Shown here: positions 21,431 through 32,145 of the stretch, piece by piece
Position numbering within the stretch: the stretch's first letter is position 1
Layout: every line of letters starts with the position of its first letter
NCBI GenBank assembly: GCA_014871385.1
Contig: CM026426.1
Location: forward strand, 14,728,517-14,792,516
Direction of reading: 5' to 3'
Origin: Ceratodon purpureus
Taxonomy: Eukaryota > Streptophyta > Bryopsida > Pseudoditrichales > Ditrichaceae
DNA: 64,000 bases
Program-made: the position numbers and the translations under genes
The notes under the pieces: generated by a model
The model's input: the letters and a program-made list of their open reading frames with translations, nothing else
What the model was told of the DNA's origin: nothing
Database searches by the model: none

Positions 21431-22933
21431 ATGCCTCGTAACGACCGGGGAGGACCCTCCACTCCTAAAAGGAAACACCCCTTGGATCCATACGCTACGA
21501 ATGACCCTGATTGCGTAGCAGAGTTTGGATGGGAGGGGGAACCATCACCATGGCGGATGGTAACTTGCAAGGAATATGTCAAGATGAAGCATCTCATGAA
21601 GTTGATCCCAGTACATCTACGTACCGAGGCTGCGGAGAAACAAGCAATACGGGGAGAGATCAGGATCGACAATTGTGAAAGTAATCATTTCAAAATTCGA
21701 TACAACGAGGTTTTTCGAGCAGCAGGAATCCAGAACTCCCGACCTCATATCATGTTGTATTCGAATATGGCAATGGTGTGGGCGGAGATAGTCTTACATA
21801 AGAGGGTTGACTGGACCACTGTCTCGGGCCTGAGGACAGATAGAATGAACAGAGACAGCATGGATCTTGTAACAGACTGGAGTGGACATAGCGATTGTCC
21901 CCTATTACATATTTCAAACCGTCGGAGTCCACCGGCACAAGATGCAGGAATACAAACTCTAGCCATCGAATATAATGATGAGGAACAGGAGAGACGTCGT
22001 TTAAGCTATGATGATGAAGACAACTATCGAGGGCGTCGCTCAAACGAAAATCCCAGGAATCGCAGAGGGCATCGTGGCAGAGAGTCATCGCGTACCAACC
22101 ATGAGGAGTATGGACAAAGCTCTGCCCACGGGGGACACCGTTCGCTAGATCGTCAGGACATGGGACCCCACGAACGAGGCTATGGCCACGGGGAACCGGA
22201 AGGAGCTGATTTACCCTTTGACTTTGTGGATGGTGCGTATGGACCCTATGGGGGACGACCGTGGCCAGATTATGCAACGGGATCAAGATACTTTAGTAAC
22301 TATGACGACGGCTGGTCGGAAATACCGTGTCCTCCAAGGAGTGCTAGTCCGCGCCATCGAACACCTCCAAGAGAGGTACCTCACGGTTATTCCCCAGATC
22401 GCGAAGAAGATACGCAGAGACCGGGACGTGATGATTACGCAACTCCCCCTCCATACCGCGGATATGGTGGTCATGGTACCCCATCTGCCTTATTTGCAGA
22501 AGATGATTACAGATCATCTTCGCAGACTCCGCCTGGAATATTTCCTCCACCTCTAGGTTATCACACCGACGGTACTGATCACAATAGCGGGGACAACCGC
22601 AACGTACTTCATCGCGATGACAGAGTACCACCTCCTCCTTTTGGATACCCTCCCGGTCGAGTTGTAAGAGATAGCTATTTTGAGGAAGAACTAGAGTTGG
22701 AGCGAACAAGGCAAAATTACGTACTACAGATGGAGAACCATGCGTTTCACCTTAGACGGGATAATCGAAGATTGATGGAGGAGAGAGAGAGACTTCTGAG
22801 AGCCTCCACAAATTCTGCAAGGCACGGGCCACAAGAAACGTACGATCGGGGAGGTCCAAGCGAACTCCCCAATGATGGGAACTATTATCATCCATATGAC
22901 TACAATGGATTAGGGTGGAGGGGAGACTATTAG
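21431..22933 (+). CDS. Disordered RG/GY-rich protein with coiled coil, hAT cargo, 500 residues
   Basis: The ATG at 21431 (MPRNDRGG) is the first in-frame ATG; the open stretch back to 21371 has none. Residues 30-130 match the N-terminal domain of the RING protein encoded at 17108-13936: CKEYVKMKHLMKL against CKKYVKMYHIDKL, and VWAEIVLHKRVDW against VYAELILKRKISW. Residues of about 190-420 are low complexity, rich in R, G, Y, P and D, resembling RNA-binding or condensate-forming tails. A charged coiled coil (EEELELERTRQNYVLQMENH) lies near the C-terminus. No stop interrupts it. Function is unknown. The shared domain suggests it works with the RING protein, for example as a scaffold; that is inference. 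Confidence 0.72.
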   Translation: MPRNDRGGPSTPKRKHPLDPYATNDPDCVAEFGWEGEPSPWRMVTCKEYVKMKHLMKLIPVHLRTEAAEKQAIRGEIRIDNCESNHFKIRYNEVFRAAGIQNSRPHIMLYSNMAMVWAEIVLHKRVDWTTVSGLRTDRMNRDSMDLVTDWSGHSDCPLLHISNRRSPPAQDAGIQTLAIEYNDEEQERRRLSYDDEDNYRGRRSNENPRNRRGHRGRESSRTNHEEYGQSSAHGGHRSLDRQDMGPHERGYGHGEPEGADLPFDFVDGAYGPYGGRPWPDYATGSRYFSNYDDGWSEIPCPPRSASPRHRTPPREVPHGYSPDREEDTQRPGRDDYATPPPYRGYGGHGTPSALFAEDDYRSSSQTPPGIFPPPLGYHTDGTDHNSGDNRNVLHRDDRVPPPPFGYPPGRVVRDSYFEEELELERTRQNYVLQMENHAFHLRRDNRRLMEERERLLRASTNSARHGPQETYDRGGPSELPNDGNYYHPYDYNGLGWRGDY

Positions 22934-23883
22934 AATGGGGTGCATGGTAGTACTTTCTACAGCATCGGAGCGTACCGAGACTTTAATGTGGACTTCGCAT
23001 ATTACAAATTTACAACGGAAAGTAAAAGATGCAAGCATAGTATGTACGTAGTTTGCAATTTTGTAGATGGAGGTTTAAAATGTACGGACTCAAGAATACA
23101 GGCACGTGCCACATTTTGCAAGTAGAATAGATATAATTAGTGTTTTAGAGTGTAGTTGTGTTGTCTTTTATATTGTAGTTGTCTTCACATTTGAAAGGAA
23201 TTTACCTTTTTAATATTCTTGTAGCCGTATTCGAAGTGCACATTACTATCAATATCACTATTTTTAAAATGACAACTTCCTATTGACATGGGTTACGAGT
23301 CTACGGCTTACGAGCACTAGAATATAATGAATCTCAAGACAAGTATGCAAAATAATTTTCAATTATTTTTTTGGCTAAATTAATAAGAATATCGTGAATG
23401 ATATTTTTTGATGGATGCATATTTATATCTAAGGTATTTGTTTGTACAGGGGATTATGAGCAATCACGTTTTGCGGCCCTTACGCTTTCGTCTTCACGAA
23501 AAGAACTTGAGTATACGCTTGCCAATATTTGTAAGAATAAAAATTACAAAGCATAACGGTTACAATTCACATATCGCATAATTTTCATAATTAGAATTGA
23601 GAGTATCGACTTTTAGCTAGATGTGTGGAGCCAATCCGGTTTCCTCATAATACAAGGGGTAGAAATAGACCAATCTTAGTACAGAGACCATATTTGAACC
23701 AAATGCAAGTAAACTTTATAAACAAAATATTGACCGGTGTACAAAAATTGAGATTCCAACATCTCATAATAATATAGAGTGTAAATATGACTATTCACTA
23801 CTAAGAGCTATGCCCGCCGTCCGGTAACAAAAAAAACATTATGCTTTTATAGGAATACGGAAAGGTAGATATGTAACTCCATA
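22934..23883. other. Gap between convergent genes C and D of the hAT element
   Basis: AT-rich sequence between two facing 3' ends. No gene is seen; short chance frames only. Confidence 0.6.
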
Positions 23884-25359
23884 TCAGTAACCCTCGCGAT
23901 AGTGCTCGATGGGAGTGGGCCAGTTGTGTGTATCTCTGAAACGGTTAATAAGATGTCCGAGTCCACCAATAGTTCCTCTGTTGTTTTGGCAAACTCTCTC
24001 AAGGTAACCTTCGAAAACCATTGCGAGTTCTCCGATATTCTGGAAATGGCATGTTTCTACTGGCTCGGCTTCGTGGTATGCCGTGCACATGTTGCCCCTG
24101 TTGATCTTCGCCGCTATCTTCGCAGCTGCGAAATCCTCCGATGCAACCGTCAAATCTGGAATGATTTGAATATCTTGGTTTTCCTTGTGTACGTATACCA
24201 CGCGAGGATCCACCCAGTATCGCCTCCTCATAGTCTCCTCCTTCTGATGGACACTCTTAAAAACCCAAGGCGACCTTCTGTTCTCTAGTGTCTTCGTCAT
24301 CAAGCCCCAATCACAAACCCCGATGTAGATCTTGGACTCATCTTCCGGAAAGTGAAGTAGGATGTTGTCCGGTGACAAGTCATTGTGGAGGTAACCGTAT
24401 TTGTGTACGACATCTATGATGTTACACAATGCCCAAGCAAGCTCTGTACGCTTACTTCGGAAAAGTTGGAGACGCTTCCCTAGAATCGGACTGTCGTCTG
24501 CATTCTCTCTGAAGATGTAGTCGATGGGGAGGTCACCCGGGGCCTCGTTGTCTCTCTGTAGCATGGCTCGAAGGGTCCCACCGTTCCACCTGAACATGAA
24601 TCCCACATGTTCCAACTGATGAATGGCCATGAAGCGGATGACACCAGGATGGGGAATCCTTATCGCAAGAGATTCATTGTTGTGGTCCACACGTGCCAAA
24701 TCCGGCCTCATAGACCAATTGAGCGGCCGTTTCTCAGCAAACTCCCAGTACGGTGGGATTTGCGGGTTTCCTTCGATACGAACCCTACGTATGGTAGCAT
24801 AACCACCTCTCTGGACTTCCTTGTCCAAGTAATAGAAAACTGCAAAGTCTGCCAAGATAGTCAAATGCCGTTTACGTAAGTCAGCCGCCGTCTCCATCCC
24901 AATCGGAGAATTCCACCAAGTAAAAGACGCCCGTCGATGCTTTCTTGAGCTATGGGGCGCCATTAGTCTCGTGAAGCAATCTGCCTTTGCAATAGTATCC
25001 TTGAAGGCCTGGACTCCCCCCCTTTGCGCCTTTGCATACTTAGTAATAACCTCTTTAGCATTCCATAACGCATCGTGTGCACGTTGTGACACGAAATGAT
25101 CGTAACCGGGCTTCTGTGTATCCGAATGCCAGCACGGATCCATCAAACGATCCCTAATCTTTGTCTCCATCTCTGACTTGAATTTCCTGGGCCCATCTTC
25201 CTCATACCGAACGTAACGACTATTCAATGAAACAAGGGTATTCTCCTAGTAAAATTCCACGATGAATGCCACAATATAATCCTTGCAACGTAAGCTCGGC
25301 ATGTCATCGAATTTGTTCGCCCATTCCCCCACATTCTTCTGCTTCTTATTCTTCGGCAT
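23884..25359 (-). CDS. Protein kinase-like protein, hAT cargo, one in-frame TAG
   Basis: An ATG at 25359 (MPKNKKQKN) starts a frame that meets TAG at 25246-25248 (codon 38) and then continues open to the TGA/TAA at 23884. The kinase fold is recognisable: glycine-rich RGGYATIRRVRI at about residue 180, AEK shortly after (candidate ATP-binding lysine), the catalytic loop HNDLSPDNILL at about 320 and DWG in place of DFG at about 347. The catalytic Asp, Asn and Mg-binding Asp are all present, so activity is possible. The single stop may be a recent CAG-to-TAG change, or translation may start downstream. An intron over the stop would be 44 nt or less and is unlikely. It is convergent with gene C and has GC-rich block 4 upstream. 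Confidence 0.72.
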
Positions 25360-25479
25360 CGTGGAAAGCCTTCAAGGCTTCAAGAAATCGTAACCGCAAC
25401 TCCAAAGAAACCCCCAATTCCCACAATGATTAATAAGAGCAATACAAATCCAAAGGGTTTTGAAAAAACCCGTTTAAAA

Positions 25480-25601
25480 CGCAGTCGAGGACGCGGACGG
25501 CCGTGTCTCCGGGGTCGCAAAATTATTACCGCGGCGTAATTCTCGAGCGTCGGGGACGCCACGTCCGGGACGGGGGACGTCCGGGTCGGACGTCTATTTG
25601 A
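25480..25601 (-). promoter_or_regulatory. GC-rich block 4 / right subterminal region of the hAT element
   Basis: CGGACGGCCG, CCGCGG and repeated GGACGTCC/GACGTCCGGG motifs occupy the last 120 bp before the right terminal repeat. They are also the upstream region of the kinase gene. The GGACGTCC motif occurs at the left end too (about 9893), so this is probably a transposase-binding subterminal region as well as a promoter. Confidence 0.6.
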
Positions 25602-25610
25602 ACAACCCTG

Positions 25611-25618
25611 TAGATATG
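25611..25618. repeat. hAT target site duplication TAGATATG, right copy
   Basis: Identical to 9817-9824. Confidence 0.9.
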
Positions 25619-26024
25619 ACTCGTTTGGGGGCCAAGGTTTGCGTTTTTCCAGATCGTTTTAATGCGTTTAGAGTTAGTCCAGACTACAGCAAATTCAACA
25701 CTTGACGTGGATAACACATGCAATGGACTGAGCATATTAGGCAAAGAGAGTCGGTGCTCTACTGTATTACAAAATCAAGTGGAAAACGCATCTTCACCTA
25801 GCTTAACAACAGTTCAATCCCTGTGATTGATGGAAGTTCCTTCTGTATATAGGAGAGATTCAGCTTAACCAGTACACTACCATTGCTGTCTTCCTTTTGC
25901 TGATATACTACCTACAACTATTCGATCGTTAAGACTTCCGGCATTTACAGAAATTAACATTTTTTGAGTTCAAGTCTACTCAAAGTGACACACATGCCGG
26001 ACTATTTACATTTCATCATCATTT
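25619..26024. other. Short spacer between the hAT and copia elements
   Basis: No gene or repeat recognised. It is the left flank of the copia insertion. Confidence 0.5.
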
Positions 26025-26029
26025 CTCTG

Positions 26030-26268
26030 TGTTAGAAAATAATTGTGCAATTCTAGAAGCACCTGTTAACCTAAGTCCCACCAAACCTAGACCGAGAGAT
26101 CTGTGCTACGTGTCACTCATCGGTCAGCCCAAACTATCAGTTACTTAGCAAGTTGATTAGTTAGAACTCTCAGTTAGTTAGTATTTAGTCGACCTTTGTT
26201 TTCTTCAATGTATTCAGTCTTTATTATATTGAATCAGTCTCTACATGAGATTTTGTACTTTCGCAACA
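26030..26268 (+). repeat. 5' LTR of copia element
   Basis: 239 bp, TG...CA ends. It differs from the 3' LTR at about 26050 (A for G) and near 26257 (A for G). Confidence 0.95.
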
Positions 26269-26280
26269 TGGTATCAAAGC
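26269..26280 (+). promoter_or_regulatory. Primer binding site, initiator-Met tRNA type
   Basis: TGGTATCAAAGC directly abuts the 5' LTR and matches the usual copia primer site TGGTATCAGAGC with one change. Confidence 0.85.
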
Positions 26281-26367
26281 ACTAGGTTCGAGTTTATTGA
26301 GTATAGTACTAGGTGACAGAGTCCCTAGATGGAAGTCTTTCCGTCTTCTCGTTTCTTCCTGTACAAC

Positions 26368-29300
26368 ATGGAAACAAACAAGGAAGCAACTTTAGGTGAG
26401 AGTATGAAGCTCGAAGGACCCTCAAACTACTCAATCTGGGCGTTTAATATGAAGCAAATTATGCTTAGAGAAAAAGTTTGGTCAGTAGTAGATATGCCTT
26501 AGACCACATAACAGTCAGGTACAACTAGCGATAGTACCTCATCTCCAAGTTCATGAGTTATTACACAGCAAAACACCACGACTACAGGAGGTGATGCTCC
26601 AGCCGCAAGCACGTTTACTACGTCAACATCAACCGTACTTGCCAACAATCAGAGAGCAGCCGAGTTACAGGAGCTTAAAAACAAGGCATTTGCTCTCATC
26701 ACTGGGGGGAAGCACAATAAAGTGGACCACAAAAGTGCTTAGCTCATTGCCAATTTCAGCCTGTTGTATAAACCCGCTAGAAAGTGGCATCTAAAACTTC
26801 TTGATGGGAAATTAAGTTTAGGATACGGAAAGTAGACTTGATGTACTACAACTTCCGAAATTTGCATTTGTAGTTGTTGAGTTGAGACACCTCTATGAAC
26901 ACGACAAAGTTGAACAAAGTGAATGCAGTCATTTGGAAAAGTGACCGTATTACATTGTAGTTTTGACAGAAATCACTTTTAACTTTGTGGGGCCCTTCGT
27001 TTGTACATTACGCTTGTAGAAATGATCCGGGTGGTCGTGTTTGCAATCCTAGATTGGCAAAAAGTATCCCCGGGACGTTTTTAAAACACTGTTTTCGGTG
27101 AAACTTTTTGTGAGGTTTTTTTCACCGAAAATTGTTTTTTAAATTGGAAAAAACATCCTCTGAAGACAATAGAGGGCCCCAAATGAAGAAATCAAGACTT
27201 TGGAAAAGTTCATTTTCATGATTTAGAACTGGGGGTCAAATAAAGTTTCAATTGAAGATGTTTTTTTCATTGAGATGTGTGTAAGATACCTTATGACACC
27301 TTAGAAAGTGACTAAAATGCTCAAAAACTACACCAAAATGCTCAAAATCAGCTTTGAGCTATAAAAAACAGCACACTTCATATTCACTTCCTAGTGATCA
27401 CATATTGCACTTGGTGGTCCACTTTATTGTGCTTCTCCCCCACTCTCTCGGTAAAGGACACTATCATACCACATTTGATGAGCTTTTCTGATCCTGCATT
27501 AGTTTGGAGCAAGCTCAAAAATCTGTATGAATCATCTTCTTCTGCTAGGCATCTCATGCTTAAACATAAGTTATACACTATCAGATTTCCAGAAAATAAG
27601 TCTGTAGAAGACTACCTAAAGATGATAGGAACAATAGTCACCCAACTTGGGAATCTCGGCACTCACCTTGCCGATGAAGAAATCGTTGACATTGTTCTTA
27701 TAGGATTACCACCTAGCTGGACTATTTTTCGGCAAATGATGACGGCGCGGGCGGTTCTCCCTACATTCAACGAACTGGAATCAGCATTACTATTAGAGGC
27801 AGTGAGACGCAATGTAGACAGAAACAAAGAAGATGAGGAGGAGGCATTATTTACCCGCACACAGATTCAGAATCCCAGAGGACACAGTAGCTATCGCGGA
27901 TTCCGAGGACGCGGGAGACAGCCATTCAGAGGGGGACGTCGAGGTTCCTCTCCTTACTCCAACCTGCGTACAGACACAGGGAATCAGCAACAGACGGATT
28001 ACAGGTACCGCAACGACGGAGCTTGCAACTGGTGCGGCAGTTTCGAACATTTTGAACGTGACTGCAACGTTAAAGCTTTAGAGCTTAAACTTAAGGACTT
28101 GCAGATGGAACTTACTAAGATCAAGCGCCCTGGAAGTCAGCAGGTCCATATTGACGAGGCCGAAGAAACTGAGGGTGAAGATGATGCCGACGTCTCCACT
28201 ACTCTCGAAGCATGCATGACGGAATATCCATCGGAATCTTCTTCAATGTGGTTCCTGGACTCTGGGGCTAGTAACCACATCACAGGAGACAAGAGTCTCA
28301 TTAGTAATGTTTCTGAACCCTCTATCTCCACGAATATTAGAACTGCTAGTGGAGCCACACTGCCGGTAGTTGGCAAAGGTGTTATCTCTTTGAACAAAAA
28401 TAAAGTTTTTGAACACGTTCTTTATGTCCCGGGAGTGAAGAAAAATTTACTATCTGTTGGAGCATTGGCTGATCGGGGACACAGCATATTATTTGTCAAA
28501 CAGAAATTCTATATCTTTGACAACAAGGACTGTAGGAAGATCTATTTACATGGTACACGCGACATGCAAAACAATCTCTACAGACTACAAGCAGGGGGGG
28601 ACTCGGATACTTATCTTGCAGCTCATATCGCCACCTTATTAGCTACATCATCATTAACTACTGCAGAGCTATGGCATAGACGCATCGGCCATCTGAATTT
28701 TCAAAGTTTATATCATCTTTCCAATCAGGATATGATCAGTGGCGTACCAAAACTGCCCTTGCTAAAACAAGTATGTGACACTTGCGTCATGGCAAAGCAA
28801 CAGAAGGGGCGAGCTCCTAAACTCAGCAAAACCAATACGTCCCGAGTTCTTGAACTCATTCATTCTGATATTTGCGGTCCCATTAGGATCAGATCCCTCA
28901 CAGGTTCCAGATACCTCATCACCTTTATTGATGATTACTCAAGAAGAACATGGGTATATTTCTTATCTCACAAGAGTGAAGCTCTCAGCAAGTTTCAGAA
29001 TTTTTGTCAGATGGCAGAGGCTGAAACAGGCGAACGTCTTGCAACTTTACGGACAGATCGTGGTGGTGAGTACCTATCTCACGAATTCATTGCATTTTGT
29101 TCACAAATGGGCATAAAACGGCAGTTAACCACTGCTTACTCCCCTCACCAGAATGGTAAGGCTGAGCGCAAGAACAGAAGTCTGGTTGAGACTGCCCGGG
29201 CTCTTGGACATGGGCTGTCGGGTTACCTTTGGGAGGAGTGTGTCAGGACGGCAAACTATATTCTCAATAGGTGCTCCACTAAAGCATTGGACAAAGTTAC

Positions 29301-31460
29301 TCCATTAGAGCAATACTCCGGTTGCAAACCAGATTTAAGCCATCTTCGGGTCTATGGTTGTAGAGCCTATGTGCATATTCCTCGAGAGAAACAGACCAAG
29401 TTGGAGGTTAAGTCCATACGTTGTATTCTCATTGGATACGATGACCAATCTAAATCATACAGGTGTTTTGAACCCACAAAGAGAGGCATACTTATAAGCA
29501 AGGATGTCATATTTGATGAAACTATACTCGGATTCTCTACCTCAACTTCATTAGATCCCTCAAATCCTTTCTTAGAATATCTACAACTTCATGACCAGGA
29601 AAGTGAGCACAAACCTTCACGGGCTCCAGTAGAACCTGTACAGGCCCCAGTAATTCCTGAAACCGCTCCAATCTATGAGCCTCCTGATTCTCCGCCAAGT
29701 ATCACCGCGGAATTAGCTCCAACTCCACTTCCACTTTGCAGATCTGCACGATCAAGGCAACCTCCGATTAAGCTTCAAGACTACCACTTACTTTTAGCAA
29801 ATGCGCAAGAAGTTTCACCTACCTTGCCGTCTGAGCCTATAACAAACAATATAGCCTTAGAAGATGCAATCAAAAATCCAGCCTTGCTCTCGGCATGCAA
29901 GAGGAAATTACGGCAATAGAACAAAACCACACATGGGACTTAGTAACTTTACCTGCTGGACAGAAGCCCATTTCCGCCAGATGGGTATTTAAGTTAAAAA
30001 CAGGATCATCTGGCGTCAAACACAAATAAAAAGCTAGGCTTGTAGCCTGAGGCTTTGAGCAGAGACAAGGTATCGACTACAGCGAGACCTTTGCTCCCAC
30101 GGTTAAGTGGTCAATAGTTCGACTGATCACAGCCTTAGCAGCCTCCAATGGATGGCAAATACATCATCTCGATGTTGTCACAGCGTTTCTGAATGGTGAT
30201 CTTAAGGAAGCGGTCTATATGCAACAACCTCCAGCCTTTCAGAAAGCTAGACAGGAACACCTTGTTTGCAAACTGAGAAAATCCCTTTACGGTCTTAAGC
30301 AAAGCCCGAGAGCCTGATACGAGTGCATTGACTCTCGCCTTCAGGCTCATGGACTTAAACGCTGCCAGGGGGACAACAATCTTTACTATTTCCGGGATCA
30401 TGATGAAATTGTCTTCTTGATCTTATATGTTGATGATCTTTTCCTAACTGGAAATAGTCCAGCTCGCATCTCATGGCTCAAGACGTTACTTAAACAGATG
30501 TTCAAGATAGTAGACCTCGGCTTGGTCGAAAAGTACTTGGGCGTCCAATTTGCCCACTGTCAGGAAGGGATATTCCTACATCAGCGTGCTTATGCACTTC
30601 TGATGTTGGAACGCTTTCAAATGGAGGACTGCAAACCGGCATACACCCCTCTCCCTGAAGGTTTGAAACTTATCTCCCAAACCGATTCCCCAGCCGTTGA
30701 TTCTACATCATAGTGTGAACTTGTTGGCTGTCTTCTCTATTATACGATTACAAGGGCAGATTTACAGTTTGCCATCAGCCTTGTAAGCCGATTCATGGTA
30801 AACCCTCAACAAATGCACCTTGATGCTTGTTTACATATCCTACAATATGTCAAGCATACAATCAATTATGGTATTCTATATCAAAAAGGACCCAATTACA
30901 ATCTGCAAGGGTATATTGACGCTGACTGGGGAGCCTGTGAGGATACTCGCCGTAGTACTGGAGGATACATGTTTATCATGGCTGGCGGTCCAATTTCTTG
31001 GTCTAGCAAACGCCAACCGACAATTAGTCGCTCCTCCACCGAAAGCGAATATCGGGCCCTCTCCGATGGTACTCAAGAAGGTATCTGGCTTCGCCGGATG
31101 CTTCTTGAACTTGGTTTTCTGCCCAATACTGCCATTCCGGTTAGCTGTGTAGATCTTTACATCCTCGGGGCCCTGCCATACAGCCCAATTAACATTGGTT
31201 GTGATAACCAGGGAGCAATAAAACTTGCTCGGAACTCAGTTTTCTACGCCCGCACGAAGCATATAGAATTACATCACTATTTCGTCAGAGAGCGGGTTGT
31301 AGAGGGGGAAATCTGCCTTCACTACATACCTACGTCCCAACAACCCGCAGATATTTTGACAAAACCCTTAGGTAGAAACAATTTTGAATTCCATAGAGAA
31401 ACCATCGGCATTACAGAATTTTCTACCCTACATCCTACCTCATCTCAAACTGGCCGCTAA
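26368..31460 (+). pseudogene. copia gag-pol polyprotein, disrupted
   Basis: The frame starts at ATG 26368 and is stopped at 26500 (TAG) and again shortly after. It is interrupted at 26704-27441 by an inserted element and then open from 27445 to 29919. That part holds the gag UBN2-like region, the knuckle CNWCGSFEHFERDC, the protease motif WFLDSGASNH, the pre-integrase LWHRRIGHLNF and an integrase core with HSDICGP, RTDRGGE and NGKAERKN. A one-base shift near 29890 is needed to enter reverse transcriptase, which has stops at 30027 (TAA), 30048 and 30315 (TGA) and 30711 (TAG). The LYVDD box lies near 30425 and the RNase H motif DADWGAC near 30920. The C-terminus TKHIELHHYFVRE is intact. The breaks make autonomous activity unlikely. 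Confidence 0.9.
26704..27441. mobile_element. Short inverted-repeat element (MITE) inside gag, 738 bp, 3-bp duplication ACT
   Basis: The left end is GGGGGGAAGCACAATAAAGT and the right end is a near-perfect inverse over about 35 bp. ACT flanks both sides (26701-26703 and 27442-27444). Joining the flanks with one ACT restores the gag reading frame, which confirms the borders. There is no credible coding capacity. Near 27085-27135 a hairpin with arms TTTTCGGTGAAA and TTTCACCGAAAA is present. The 3-bp duplication and G-rich ends resemble PIF/Harbinger-type elements, although ACT is not the usual TWA, so the superfamily is uncertain. Confidence 0.85.
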
Positions 31461-32105
31461 CACAGCATAATGAGGTGGACATTCACATATCTTTGGACAT
31501 AGAGTACAACTCCTATCTTCTCTAAACGCTTCTCGTGAAACACAGTGAGCCATTCCCTCACATGATTCACAACAAGTCCTAGGAACTAAACTCTTCCCTG
31601 ATAGACTAAACGACGATGATGAGTGCCACAGCCGCCGTGAATCTGGGACACCGCTAAACTCTTCCTTCCTCATGTGGTCCACTTCGGGCCTGATCTTTCT
31701 CGTAGCAACAGCAGCAGCCACCCTCGTACGCTGAAAACCTTCTCCATCCCTTCTTTCCCCGATCTCACCTGAAACCCAACAAACCCTCAATCAGAGCCAG
31801 GTCCTCTTGACATCTTAGGATTAAGGAAGGGTTATTTCTACTAAAACTTACCTGATCCTCGAAGCTGTCTTCCCAATCTGCGACTCAACTTCCTGTCGAT
31901 TCGCCTAAACCAAGTTCGGAGCAACCTACTCATGAAAACTGTCGCCGACAACAACGACAGCTTCAACAACTCCACCTGTGAGACATTTCACTGTATCAAT
32001 TAGCCTCTTCCTAAAACGATATAAAAGAATGACGACAAAGGCTACAGTTCCCTCACTCACCGGAGTCAATCTCCGTACTGCTCGATCCAGTTCTCGAGTG
32101 TTCAT
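31440..32105 (-). CDS. Three-exon antisense gene between pol and 3' LTR, 165 residues
   Basis: On the strand opposite to pol, exon 1 is 32105-32061 (ATG NTRELDR), exon 2 is 31975-31852 and exon 3 is 31768-31440 (TGA). Donors are GTGAGT and GTAAGT and acceptors are CACAG and TTTCAG. Exon lengths 45, 124 and 329 add to 498, exactly 166 codons, with compatible phases and no stop. The product has a short hydrophobic stretch in exon 2 (LLKLSLLSATVFMSRLL) and a cysteine-rich end (CCESCEGMAHC, then CTLCPKICEC). No family is recognised. It overlaps the last 20 bases of pol. It may be a captured host gene piece or an additional antisense gene of the element; transcription would have to start in or near the 3' LTR. 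Confidence 0.6.
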
Positions 32106-32132
32106 CTCCGAAAAATGCACAAGTGCTTCTCG

Positions 32133-32145
32133 AAACGAGGGAGGG
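32133..32145 (+). promoter_or_regulatory. Polypurine tract before the 3' LTR
   Basis: AAACGAGGGAGGG directly precedes the TG start of the 3' LTR, the expected place for plus-strand priming. Confidence 0.8.

Larger units (their letters stand above)
9825..25610. mobile_element. Giant hAT element, 15,786 bp, with four genes
   Basis: The left end is CAGGGTTGT (9825-9833) and the right end is its inverse ACAACCCTG (25602-25610). Both are immediately flanked by the 8-bp direct repeat TAGATATG (9817-9824 and 25611-25618). Short CAGGG-type ends with 8-bp duplications are diagnostic of hAT transposons, and the first gene inside is a hAT transposase. Beyond the outer 9 bp the ends share subterminal GGACGTCC and GACGTCC motifs rather than a long repeat. 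Inside are four genes in two convergent pairs (10706-13429 plus, 17108-13936 minus, 21431-22933 plus, 25359-23884 minus), each with a GC-rich block on its 5' side. Typical hAT elements are only a few kilobases with one gene, so this is exceptional. Alternatively two elements might have fused, but the single outer duplication argues for one transposition unit. Confidence 0.9.

Noticed and set aside
25205..25290. Short intron removing the TAG in the kinase gene
   Set aside because: The only GT-AG options are 27-44 nt, below credible plant intron size.
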